Assembly (NCBI GenBank): GCA_937906345.1
Contig: CALCXY010000035.1
Coordinates: forward strand, 1 to 49,729
Direction: 5' to 3'
DNA from: Candidatus Woesearchaeota archaeon
GTDB taxonomy: Archaea > Nanobdellota > Nanobdellia > Woesearchaeales > CALCXY01
DNA length: 49,729 nucleotides
Each line of letters starts with the position of its first letter. Position 1 is the first letter of the stretch. The translations under genes were made by a program, and so were the position numbers. This document shows, piece after piece, positions 8,114 through 15,853 of the stretch. The notes beneath the pieces were generated by a model. It was not told the origin of the DNA. It worked only from the letters and a program-made list of their open reading frames with translations, and ran no database searches.

Positions 8114-8770
8114 ATGGGGAATAAAAAGTATCTTTTACCTGGTTTAGTAGGAGGAATTACTGGAGTATTATGTTGCGTCGCACCAATAGTATTAGTTCTT
8201 TTAGGATTTGGGACAGCGTTTGCAATGATGATTATGCATCATTTTCATTATATTAGTATTATTTCAGGAGTTATTCTTATGCTCTTGATTAGTCTTTATT
8301 TAATAAAACGACAAACTGGCACATGTAATTTAAAATCAATTAAACAGCAGTGGAAAACAATAGCAACTGCATTACTTATCATGATTGTAACTTTATTTGC
8401 AATCAATTATTTAATTGTCCTACCATTTGCTACTGTTGTTTATGGAAACCTTGAAGTTGAAAAAAAGCCACTTGGGAATATTGTAGAGATAGCAGAGCTC
8501 CATCATATGGAACAAATGGTTGATATTGATACAACACCTGAAAATCAAGGCATGAAAGAATTAACTATAGGTGTCAAAGGATTATATTGTGGTTCATGTG
8601 GTCCAGCTATCTCTTTTGATTTTATAAGCATAGAAGGAGTTGAACATGTAGATAACTCTTTAAGTGAATTTATTGTAACCTATAACTCTGATATTACAAA
8701 TAAACATATTATTATGGCTACTATTCATGAGCCGTATACTGGTGAAATTGTTGAAGAAAAAAAAGTTTAG
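8114..8770 (+). CDS. MerT-like metal transporter fused to heavy-metal-associated domain
   Basis: 218 residues. The first transmembrane helix carries the vicinal cysteines of MerT proteins (GVLCCVAPIVLVLLGFG); two further membrane segments follow, at roughly residues 42-64 and 80-105. The C-terminal ~70 residues form an HMA-type ferredoxin-like domain with GLYCGSCGP in place of the usual GMTCxxC. Bacterial MerT moves Hg(II) inwards, handed over by the separate MerP, so this is a MerT-MerP-like fusion. Substrate could be Hg or Cu and is not shown by sequence. Leaderless start under a candidate BlaI/CopY-type operator. Followed by a DsbA-like lipoprotein gene. Confidence 0.85.
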   Translation: MGNKKYLLPGLVGGITGVLCCVAPIVLVLLGFGTAFAMMIMHHFHYISIISGVILMLLISLYLIKRQTGTCNLKSIKQQWKTIATALLIMIVTLFAINYLIVLPFATVVYGNLEVEKKPLGNIVEIAELHHMEQMVDIDTTPENQGMKELTIGVKGLYCGSCGPAISFDFISIEGVEHVDNSLSEFIVTYNSDITNKHIIMATIHEPYTGEIVEEKKV

Positions 8771-8780
8771 AGGTGTAAGA

Positions 8781-9401
8781 ATGAAAAAAACAAAAAGTAT
8801 ACTTATTATTTTAAGTGTGTTGCTGTTCCTGGGGTGTATGGATCATGCACAAATGGATCATCATGAGGATATTGTAAGAGTTACTATTAACACAGAAGGA
8901 GATCCTGTAAAAGGAAATACAGATGCTCCAGTTACCTTAATAGCGTTTGAAGATTTTCAATGTGGTTATTGTAAAGCGTTTAATTTAGAGATTTTACCAC
9001 AAATGAAAGGATTATTTGATGAAGGAAAAGTTAAACTTGTTTACAAAGATCTTCCTATAGTAAGCAAGCATCCTATGGCTCAAAAAGCTGCTGAAGCTGC
9101 TTTATGTGCTCGAATGCAGGGAAAGTTTTGGGAATACCATGATATTATTTACGAACGACAAAAAGAATTGAGTGTAGAGAATTTAAAAATTTGGGCACAA
9201 GAGTTAAAATTAGATGGATTGGCTTTTGATGAGTGTTTAGATTCAGGAGCAAAAGAACAGGAAGTGTTAGCTGATTTAGAGCTTGGTAAAAGCTTAGGAG
9301 TATCAGCTACACCTACTGTTTACGTAAACGGTAGAAAAATATCTGGTTTAGTAGAATTGGATGAGTATTTTCACTTTATTGAGGAAGAGCTTCAAAACTA
9401 A
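8781..9401 (+). CDS. DsbA/BdbD-like thiol-disulfide lipoprotein
   Basis: About 206 residues from the ATG at 8781, chosen because GAGGTG lies at 8770-8775. The signal peptide ends in a lipobox-like FLGC, and the mature N-terminus is His/Met-rich (MDHAQMDHHED), typical of copper binding. A DsbA-type thioredoxin domain with helical insert follows: active site FEDFQCGYCKAF, further Cys residues in the helical part, and the cis-Pro loop SATPTVYVNGRKISG. Expected role: forming or rearranging disulfides in exported proteins, or reducing metal-bound thiols. It follows the MerT-HMA gene by 10 bases in one operon. Confidence 0.9.
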   Translation: MKKTKSILIILSVLLFLGCMDHAQMDHHEDIVRVTINTEGDPVKGNTDAPVTLIAFEDFQCGYCKAFNLEILPQMKGLFDEGKVKLVYKDLPIVSKHPMAQKAAEAALCARMQGKFWEYHDIIYERQKELSVENLKIWAQELKLDGLAFDECLDSGAKEQEVLADLELGKSLGVSATPTVYVNGRKISGLVELDEYFHFIEEELQN

Positions 9402-9418
9402 ATTTTATTAATCATAAG

Positions 9419-9440
9419 ATATTTTTTTATTAATTTTTTT
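9419..9440 (+). terminator. Oligo-T tract after the MerT-DsbA operon
   Basis: Two runs of seven T (9422-9428 and 9434-9440) follow the stop codon at 9401. Archaeal RNA polymerase terminates at oligo-T tracts without a hairpin. The next gene at 9490 has its own start signals. Inferred from base composition only. Confidence 0.35.
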
Positions 9441-9489
9441 AAATTCATAACTATTATAAACATACACTGATGAATTGAATCTGGGGAAA

Positions 9490-10332
9490 ATGAAAAAAAT
9501 ACTATTACTACCATTGATTTTGCTCTTAGTAGTGAGTGGAGTGAGTTCTCATGGCTATAGAATCAATGATATAAGCTTAGATTGGAACCCAGAGATGAAA
9601 GCAAATGTTTTCAGTGCTGCAAAAGAATTATTGAAGGTTGATGAGGAACCTTATCTTTTAGATTTTGATTATGAATTAATTGTAGTAAAGTATGATAGAA
9701 TAAAAGAATTGAATGCTTGGGTGCATCCTACAACTTTTGAAATTTATGGATATAGGGATGATAGCATTATAAGCAGCGATACTACTGAGAATTTTAATGC
9801 AGAACAACGAAAATCAACAGCCGAACAATCTTTTTTAGATAATGTTCCAAAAGAAATGCAATCAGAATTACAATATAATGGAGAGAAAAAACTCTATCTT
9901 GGAACGTATGAATATGCATGGTTTAGATATGTAGATGGAGCATATGTAGGGAATGATAATTTTGCTGTTGAAATTGATCCTAACAATGGAAAAGTAATTG
10001 CTTGGAGATTAAGTCCTTTCTTAACACCAAAAGAAAAAATAAAGGTTGAAAGTGCAATAAGTCCAGAGGTTGCTCAAAAGATTGCAGAGATAACATTTAA
10101 TGCAGAGCCTACTGATCAAAAACCTTTTTTTATGATAGAATTAGATAAACCTGTATGGACAACTAAAGTTAAAAATATTTATCCTTTTTTTGTTCAAGTA
10201 GATGCAAGAGATGGTAGTATTCATGCATCAGGTGCTGTAAGGAGTGAATTACCTCAAGATTATTCGTTTTCAGATGTTCCTATTGTTGAATCTGGTTTAA
10301 TTAAATCAATTTACGCAGGTGATACTCAATGA
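9490..10332 (+). CDS. Secreted PepSY-like domain protein
   Basis: About 280 residues with a signal peptide (Met-Lys-Lys then a Leu-rich run to SGVSS). Start taken at ATG 9490; GGGG at 9483-9486 lies only three bases upstream, so an in-frame TTG at 9475 remains possible. The middle holds repeated alpha/beta units with strands such as NFAVEIDPNNGKVIAWRLSP and FFVQVDARDGSIHASG, typical of PepSY/YPEB domains, which inhibit proteases or sit near metal and redox proteins. Its end overlaps the cupredoxin gene by four bases (ATGA), so both are probably co-translated. The exact role is unknown. Confidence 0.7.
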   Translation: MKKILLLPLILLLVVSGVSSHGYRINDISLDWNPEMKANVFSAAKELLKVDEEPYLLDFDYELIVVKYDRIKELNAWVHPTTFEIYGYRDDSIISSDTTENFNAEQRKSTAEQSFLDNVPKEMQSELQYNGEKKLYLGTYEYAWFRYVDGAYVGNDNFAVEIDPNNGKVIAWRLSPFLTPKEKIKVESAISPEVAQKIAEITFNAEPTDQKPFFMIELDKPVWTTKVKNIYPFFVQVDARDGSIHASGAVRSELPQDYSFSDVPIVESGLIKSIYAGDTQ

Positions 10333-10799
10333 AACAAAAAATAATTAATTTAGGAATGTTAATTTTATTATTACCTATGCTTTTATTTTCAGGCTGCTCA
10401 AATGGAGATGGTTTAGGTGATGATCCTGATTTTATTAAAGCAAAAAAAATAATTCAAGCAAATATGGATAAATATACAGATGAAGAAGCTTCTGGAGAAT
10501 TAATAGATGGTGTGAGAGTTATTGAAGTAACTGCTTACCAGTTTTATTTTGAACCTACAACTATTATTGTTAATCAAGGTGAAAAAATAAGAATTAAGTT
10601 TTCAAGTGAAGACATTCCTCATGGTTTTGAGATTCATGGCTATGAAATTCCTGGATATGATTTTAATGAACCTGTTAGACCTGGATTTCCTATTGAAATT
10701 GAATTTGAAGCTAAAGAACAAGGAATCTTTGAGTTTATTTGCAGTATTTATTGTGGATTTGGACATAGTGCTATGAAAGGATTGTTTGTTGTGAGGTAA
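10329..10799 (+). CDS. Lipoprotein cupredoxin with CuA-type site
   Basis: 156 residues: lipoprotein signal peptide ending FSGC, a linker, then a cupredoxin domain from about residue 60. The metal ligands of a binuclear CuA site are present: His in SEDIPHGFEI and the C-terminal loop CSIYCGFGHSAMKG (Cys-x3-Cys-x3-His-x2-Met). This matches the soluble part of cytochrome c oxidase subunit II. No oxidase subunit I is in the window, so it may be a free-standing electron carrier or copper chaperone. Second gene of the PepSY-cupredoxin pair; the gene after it is convergent. Confidence 0.9.
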   Translation: MKQKIINLGMLILLLPMLLFSGCSNGDGLGDDPDFIKAKKIIQANMDKYTDEEASGELIDGVRVIEVTAYQFYFEPTTIIVNQGEKIRIKFSSEDIPHGFEIHGYEIPGYDFNEPVRPGFPIEIEFEAKEQGIFEFICSIYCGFGHSAMKGLFVVR

Positions 10800-11441
10800 T
10801 TATTCATCACAATTTTCAGAATGGATGCATGCTTGATAACCTACACTTTTCATCTGTTCATTTGTTTGGGAAATTTTCCCATAACTAATAAGAATTCTAT
10901 CTAAATCATGGAATAGGTAAGAATCTGGATTGATGATCTTTTCTCCATTTACTAAGACTTGTAAAATATTGTCAGAATCAGAGCAATAGGTTTGTTCAAC
11001 ACTTTCTTGTTTTTGAATTAATTCTGGGAAAGAAATACAACTATGATTTAAAGAACCACCAATAACTCTAAAAAACATTCCTAGTCTAACACCTATAGCG
11101 TGAATATGAATAACTCCAGATTGATTCTCTCCTGGGTGCATATGCACAAACCTTGAGAAACCAGAGGTTCTCCAAAACTCAGCAGAACCCCACTCAGGTG
11201 CTTGCAGCTCTGGATATGACATATTAATTTCTTTTCCCTCAATAAAAACTTTATAATCAGCATGAATATGTTGAGAATCTAATAATCCTAAACCAGATAA
11301 GTGTTCTAATTGTTCAGCATAAATAATTCCATTTACAATTTTATCATTTAAAGTAGTTGTGTTACCCTTATATTTAAAATAGAAAAGGATTAAAATCAGG
11401 AATAATATGAAGATTATAATTTTGTAATACTTTTTTTTCAT
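10800..11441 (-). CDS. Membrane-anchored His-rich extracellular protein
   Basis: 213 residues. An N-terminal membrane anchor (residues about 5-24) is followed by an extracellular domain with regularly placed His motifs: SQHIHADYKVFIEG, SRFVHMHPGENQSGVIHIHAIG and LGMFF, then a ubiquitin-like strand ILQVLVNGEKIINPDS. This resembles a widespread secreted family with H-x-H, HTHD and IHIES motifs. The His clusters suggest a metal site, though none is proven. Four Cys in the distal half could form disulfides. It lies between two CuA-type cupredoxin genes, on the opposite strand, with a TATA box near 11464-11473. Copper-related function is inferred from context. Confidence 0.65.
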   Translation of the reverse strand: MKKKYYKIIIFILFLILILFYFKYKGNTTTLNDKIVNGIIYAEQLEHLSGLGLLDSQHIHADYKVFIEGKEINMSYPELQAPEWGSAEFWRTSGFSRFVHMHPGENQSGVIHIHAIGVRLGMFFRVIGGSLNHSCISFPELIQKQESVEQTYCSDSDNILQVLVNGEKIINPDSYLFHDLDRILISYGKISQTNEQMKSVGYQACIHSENCDE

Positions 11442-11587
11442 TGATGGATTGAATATTTGATTGTTTTTATAGTTTTCTTAAATTAAGAATTTATTAGATA
11501 TTTCATTCAAAATTTAATTTTGAAACAGGCAGTAAGATTTAAATACTAGTTCTCTTCATATTGAACTATATTTTAGGGGGGATTATT

Positions 11588-12073
11588 ATGAAAAAAACAA
11601 TGTTATTATTAGCTATGTTAAGTATTTTTATTCTTGCGTGTGGAGGAACTCAAAAAACTGCTCCAGAAAGTCAGGTAGAGAAACAGATTCTTGATGCCTT
11701 AACAACACCTCCAGCTCCACCATCAATAGCTGGAACACCAGCAGATGATGCAGTCCAAGAAACAGAAGTAGTAGCAGATACAACTACCACAAGTGCTAAA
11801 GTAGTTGAGATTGATATGATTGCAAAGCAATTTGAATTTATACCAGGAGTTATTGAAGTGAATGAAGGAGACACTGTTAAGATTCATGTTACAAGCACTG
11901 ATGTTGCACATGGTTTAGCTATTCCAGAGTTTGGAGTAAGGGAAAGCTTTGATAAAGGAGAAATGGTTGATATTGAATTTGTAGCTGATAAGAAAGGAGA
12001 ATTTAATTTCTTTTGTTCAGTTCCTTGTGGATCAGGACATAGAGCTATGAGTGGAACCTTAATTGTTAACTAA
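11588..12073 (+). CDS. Lipoprotein cupredoxin with CuA-type site, second copy
   Basis: 161 residues from ATG 11588, fixed by the strong AGGGGGG at 11575-11581. The signal peptide ends with the lipobox ILAC. A low-complexity Pro/Thr/Ala linker of about 60 residues follows, then the cupredoxin domain. Ligands are the His in STDVAHGLAI and the loop CSVPCGSGHRAMSG, again the CuA pattern. It is a diverged paralogue of the gene at 10329, and the flexible linker would let the domain reach other surface proteins. TATA-like GATTTAAATAC lies at 11536-11546. First gene of the operon that continues with DoxX, Lgt and the DUF255-CcdA fusion. Confidence 0.9.
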   Translation: MKKTMLLLAMLSIFILACGGTQKTAPESQVEKQILDALTTPPAPPSIAGTPADDAVQETEVVADTTTTSAKVVEIDMIAKQFEFIPGVIEVNEGDTVKIHVTSTDVAHGLAIPEFGVRESFDKGEMVDIEFVADKKGEFNFFCSVPCGSGHRAMSGTLIVN

Positions 12074-12074
12074 G

Positions 12075-12527
12075 ATGGGCAAACTAGACAAGTATAGTCA
12101 TAACAGTCATGCAATTATTAGAATAGTGCTAAGCCTTGTTTTTTTATGGTTTGGCACTAATCAACTTTTGCATACTGAAACTTGGGTGAGTTTTTTACCT
12201 GAGTGGGTTTTTTCCTTATCTATGAATCCAAGCAGCATTATTGTTATGAATGGTGTGCTTGAAACTATTTTGGGATTGTTGCTCTTGTTTGGTGTTTTCA
12301 CAAGATTAGTTTCGCTGATACTTGGATTGCATTTATTGAGTATTGCATTTACCGTAGGATATAATGATGTAGGAGTGAGGGATTTTGGATTGGGATTAAT
12401 TACTTTAGCTATCTCATTACATGGTCAAGACTCATTATCTCTTGATAGAAAAATTAAAAATAGCAATTTAAAAAATAATATTTTATTTAGATTAGGATAC
12501 ATCATTGACAGTAAAGATGATCAGTAA
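12075..12527 (+). CDS. DoxX-family membrane protein
   Basis: 150 residues with four membrane helices and the DoxX pattern, including AIIRIVLSLVFLWFGTNQL at the start and a late acidic/aromatic loop. The ATG lies one base after the stop of the cupredoxin gene; a TTG at 12063 inside that gene is less likely. DoxX proteins often accompany electron-transfer or thiol-stress genes, and some act as quinone-linked subunits. Here the context is copper electron carriers and CcdA. Function cannot be assigned more closely. Confidence 0.8.
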   Translation: MGKLDKYSHNSHAIIRIVLSLVFLWFGTNQLLHTETWVSFLPEWVFSLSMNPSSIIVMNGVLETILGLLLLFGVFTRLVSLILGLHLLSIAFTVGYNDVGVRDFGLGLITLAISLHGQDSLSLDRKIKNSNLKNNILFRLGYIIDSKDDQ

Positions 12528-12529
12528 AA

Positions 12530-13327
12530 ATGCCATACACACATGCTATCAACCCAACTCTTTTGGAGTTAGGACCGTTTGAAATTAGGTTTTATGGTAT
12601 TGTGTATGCTTTAGGTTTTTTCTTAGCGTATTGGTTTATTAAGAAAGCGAAAAAACAAGGGCTTTTAGATATTCAGGAAGGAGATATAGATAATTTTATC
12701 ATTTACTTAGCATTAGGCATTATTTTAGGAGCTAGATTAGTTCATGTGTTTTTATGGAATCCTAGTTATTATTTACAAAACCCTCTTGAGATATTAATGA
12801 TTTGGAAAGGTGGCTTAGCTTTTCATGGTGGAATTTTAGGAGGTATGCTTGTTGCATATTGGTTTTGTAAAAAGAAAAATTTATCATTTGGAAGGGTTGC
12901 AGATGTTCTAAGTATTCCAGCAGTATTTGCTCTTGCACTTGGAAGAATAGCTAATTTTATCAATGGAGAGTTATGGGGAACTGTAACTAATGTAAATTGG
13001 TGTGTTAATTTTAAGGGAGCAGAGGGATGCAGACATCCTAGTCAATTATATGCAGCATTTGGAAGATTTGTTGTTTTAGGATTCTTATTAGTATTAAATC
13101 AAAAAAAGAGAAAAGATGGGTTTATTTTTTGGAGTATGTTTGGATTATTAGGGTTAAGCAGATTAATTGTTGATTTTTTTAGAGAAAATGCACGAGTTAT
13201 TGGATTAAGTTTAGGGCAATGGTTAAGTTTAGCTATGGTGATATTAACCTTTTGGGTTTATTTTAAATATTACCGAACTGTTGAAGAAGAAAATGAAGAA
13301 AGTAATGAATCTGAAAAAACTGATTAG
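12530..13327 (+). CDS. lgt: Prolipoprotein diacylglyceryl transferase
   Basis: Lgt moves diacylglycerol from a phospholipid to the lipobox Cys of exported prolipoproteins. The 265-residue, seven-helix protein has all signature blocks: FEIRFYGIVYALGF, GLAFHGGILGG (catalytic His), LGRIANFINGELWG (Arg, Asn and Glu of the Lgt signature), HPSQLY, and an Arg/Glu block near RLIVDFFREN. Length equals bacterial Lgt. Typical Lgt is uncommon in archaea, so transfer from bacteria is likely. It sits two bases after DoxX and overlaps the DUF255-CcdA gene. Eight lipobox proteins in this window are its obvious substrates. No LspA signal peptidase II is in the window. Confidence 0.93.
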   Translation: MPYTHAINPTLLELGPFEIRFYGIVYALGFFLAYWFIKKAKKQGLLDIQEGDIDNFIIYLALGIILGARLVHVFLWNPSYYLQNPLEILMIWKGGLAFHGGILGGMLVAYWFCKKKNLSFGRVADVLSIPAVFALALGRIANFINGELWGTVTNVNWCVNFKGAEGCRHPSQLYAAFGRFVVLGFLLVLNQKKRKDGFIFWSMFGLLGLSRLIVDFFRENARVIGLSLGQWLSLAMVILTFWVYFKYYRTVEEENEESNESEKTD

Positions 13328-15851
13328 TTTTTCCTTGTTATTAATTATTCTCAGTTGTATTGTTTCAGCAGAGAGTAAGTATACAAGGGAAAAATCAGAA
13401 GAGCTGAAAGATCTTATTCATTGGAAAGAGTATTCTCCAGAAACCTTTGACTTAGCAATTAAAGAACAAAAACCAATCTATTTTGTTTTAAGTGCTCCTG
13501 CTTGGTGTTATTGGTGTCATGTTTATGAATCAGAGGATTATTTGTTTCAAAAAGATTTGTATCCTTACATTAATGAGCATTTTATTCCTATATTTGTAGA
13601 TGCAGATAAAAGACCGGACTTAGTAAGAAAATATTTGGAGGGAGGATGGCCAAGCACAACTATTTTCACTCCAAATATGCAGAGGATTGAAGGGTTTACT
13701 GGGCCGAGAGATCCAGTAGGGCTTCTTGAGTATTTAGAAAGTGTAGTAGTATTTATTTCCAATCAAGAATTTACTTTTGAACAACTAGGAATTACTTATG
13801 AAAAAGAAGAAGCAGTTATTCCTTCCCAACAATCACTAGATCAAATAGAGCCTGCTATTCTAGCTTTTGTCAAGGAGAGGTATGATCCTGTGTATGGTGG
13901 AATTGGTTTAGGTGATCTTCCTGAATGGAGAGAAGGGCAAAAGTTTCCACAAACCTTAGGGTATGATTTTTTATTAGAGCAGTTTGAATTGAATCAAAAT
14001 AAGGAATATTTAGATATTGTAACCTTTACTTTTGAAAATCAATATACCTCAAATGAACTTAATCCTTATCGATTATACGATCCTATAGAAGGAGGATTTC
14101 ACAGATATTCTACAAAGAGAGACTGGACTATTCCTCATTATGAAAAAATGCTTTATGATCAAGCTAAGTTTTTAATAGCATTAGCGCATTATGAATCTAT
14201 TAGTTCTAGTAAAATAACAAAGGAAATGTTTGAAGGAACAATTAGCTTTGTTATGGATAAGATGTATGACATGGATGGAGGATTTTATTCTAGTCAAGAT
14301 GCTCATTTAGAAGGAGAATATTTTGAACAATCACAAGAGATTAGAGAAACTTTAGAGCAGCCTTATATTGATAAAACAAAAAATATAGACCTCAATGGGA
14401 TGATGATAAGCTCATTACTTTATGTTAATTCAGTTTCTGAGAATAATTTTGATGAACAGATTAGGAAAACTTTAGATTTTATGGAAAATGAAATGGTTGG
14501 AAAAGAAGGATCATTTTATTATTTTGATTATGAAAAAGAAGAATCATTTCTTACTGGGCAGACGCTTGCAAATTCATATGGATTATTAGCTTTTATTGAA
14601 GGATATGAACATTTTGAGGATGAATCATATTTGAAAACAGCTGAAAAGATTGGGAAATACAGTTTAGACAATTTATTTGATTGGAACTCAGGAGGATTTT
14701 TTGAGAGAAATAGTAAAGATACTGAGTTTTATGCACCTAATGAACGAGTTGATTTATCTAAACCTTATGAAGAGAATGGTGTATTTGCTTATGGAATGTT
14801 AAAACTGTATCTTGCAACTGATAATTTAGAGTATTTAGATGCTGGAATGAAAACTCTTGGCTGGACAATGGTAAGGTTAGGAGGATTAGATCAAAGTTAT
14901 TATGTTGTTGAAGCTGCACAAATTGTGAAGGAAAATAATTTAATTGAAGTGTATAAAAATAATTTAGAGGAGATTAATGGGCTTGTTGAGAAAAGAAAAA
15001 AATCTTTTTTTGTCAATGATTTACTTGATCAAGAAACCAATACCATTAATTTAGAAAATGTACCTCAATTAGGAAGTGAATTTGCAAATGTAGGCTTTAT
15101 TATTCTTTTAATTTTAGCTTTTTTTGCAGGTTTACTTAGTTTTATTTCACCATGCACCTTACCAGTATTAACTGCTTACTTTGCACAAAATGTTCATGCT
15201 AAGCGTGGAGAGATTTTAAAGAATACATTATTGTTCTTCCTTGGTCTTGCGATAGTGTTTTCTATATTTGGAATGGGAGCTACTTTTTTAGGTTCATTAT
15301 TTAGAGAATATCGTTTTGCTTTTACAAAAATAGCTGGAGGAATAATAATTCTTTTAGGAGTTATGCAATTAACTGGAAAGGGTTTTTCGGGTTTGAATTT
15401 GAAAATTAATCATAAAAAATACAATTATGGCTCGTTTTTATTTGGAGCAGTGTTTGCAATAGGGTGGAGTGCTTGTATAGGTCCTATATTGGCTTCTCTT
15501 TTGTTGTTATCAGCAACAACAGAGACTATCTTTAAAGGAACTGTTTTATTGTTTATCTATGCTATAGGACTTGCATTGCCTCTTATCCTTATATCTATGT
15601 GGTTTGATCGCATTAAGAATGTAAAATTTTGGAAAATTGTTCAAGGAAAAATGATTTCTCTAAAAATAGGAAAAGATACTTGGCATTTGCATAGCACTTA
15701 TATTGTATCTGGAATTATTCTCATAATTATTGGAATTCTTATTTTCCAAGATTATTTATTTGCTTTAAATAATTTAACACTCCAAAGTAATTGGGTTCAA
15801 GAAATTATTGTTAAGGGTGAAGAATTAATTAAACAATTGCTTTTATCTTAA
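13293..15851 (+). CDS. Secreted DUF255 thioredoxin/six-hairpin protein fused to CcdA membrane domain
   Basis: About 852 residues in three parts. A signal peptide leads to a DUF255 thioredoxin domain with PAWCYWCHVYE around residues 70-77, then an (alpha/alpha) barrel-like region as in YyaL/SPATA20 proteins to about residue 560. The last ~270 residues form a CcdA/DsbD membrane domain with LLSFISPCTLPVLTAYFAQ and FAIGWSACIGPILAS, each holding one of the paired Cys. DsbD-type domains carry electrons from cytoplasmic thioredoxin to an outer thiol domain, so the N-terminal CxxC is probably the acceptor. Starts at 13281 (TTG), 13293 and 13305 are possible; all overlap lgt. Confidence 0.85.
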   Translation: MKKVMNLKKLISFSLLLIILSCIVSAESKYTREKSEELKDLIHWKEYSPETFDLAIKEQKPIYFVLSAPAWCYWCHVYESEDYLFQKDLYPYINEHFIPIFVDADKRPDLVRKYLEGGWPSTTIFTPNMQRIEGFTGPRDPVGLLEYLESVVVFISNQEFTFEQLGITYEKEEAVIPSQQSLDQIEPAILAFVKERYDPVYGGIGLGDLPEWREGQKFPQTLGYDFLLEQFELNQNKEYLDIVTFTFENQYTSNELNPYRLYDPIEGGFHRYSTKRDWTIPHYEKMLYDQAKFLIALAHYESISSSKITKEMFEGTISFVMDKMYDMDGGFYSSQDAHLEGEYFEQSQEIRETLEQPYIDKTKNIDLNGMMISSLLYVNSVSENNFDEQIRKTLDFMENEMVGKEGSFYYFDYEKEESFLTGQTLANSYGLLAFIEGYEHFEDESYLKTAEKIGKYSLDNLFDWNSGGFFERNSKDTEFYAPNERVDLSKPYEENGVFAYGMLKLYLATDNLEYLDAGMKTLGWTMVRLGGLDQSYYVVEAAQIVKENNLIEVYKNNLEEINGLVEKRKKSFFVNDLLDQETNTINLENVPQLGSEFANVGFIILLILAFFAGLLSFISPCTLPVLTAYFAQNVHAKRGEILKNTLLFFLGLAIVFSIFGMGATFLGSLFREYRFAFTKIAGGIIILLGVMQLTGKGFSGLNLKINHKKYNYGSFLFGAVFAIGWSACIGPILASLLLLSATTETIFKGTVLLFIYAIGLALPLILISMWFDRIKNVKFWKIVQGKMISLKIGKDTWHLHSTYIVSGIILIIIGILIFQDYLFALNNLTLQSNWVQEIIVKGEELIKQLLLS

Positions 15852-15853
15852 TC

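Noticed and set aside
10329-12073. Cytochrome c oxidase operon
   Set aside because: Only CuA-type cupredoxins are present; no heme-binding subunit I or III is encoded nearby.
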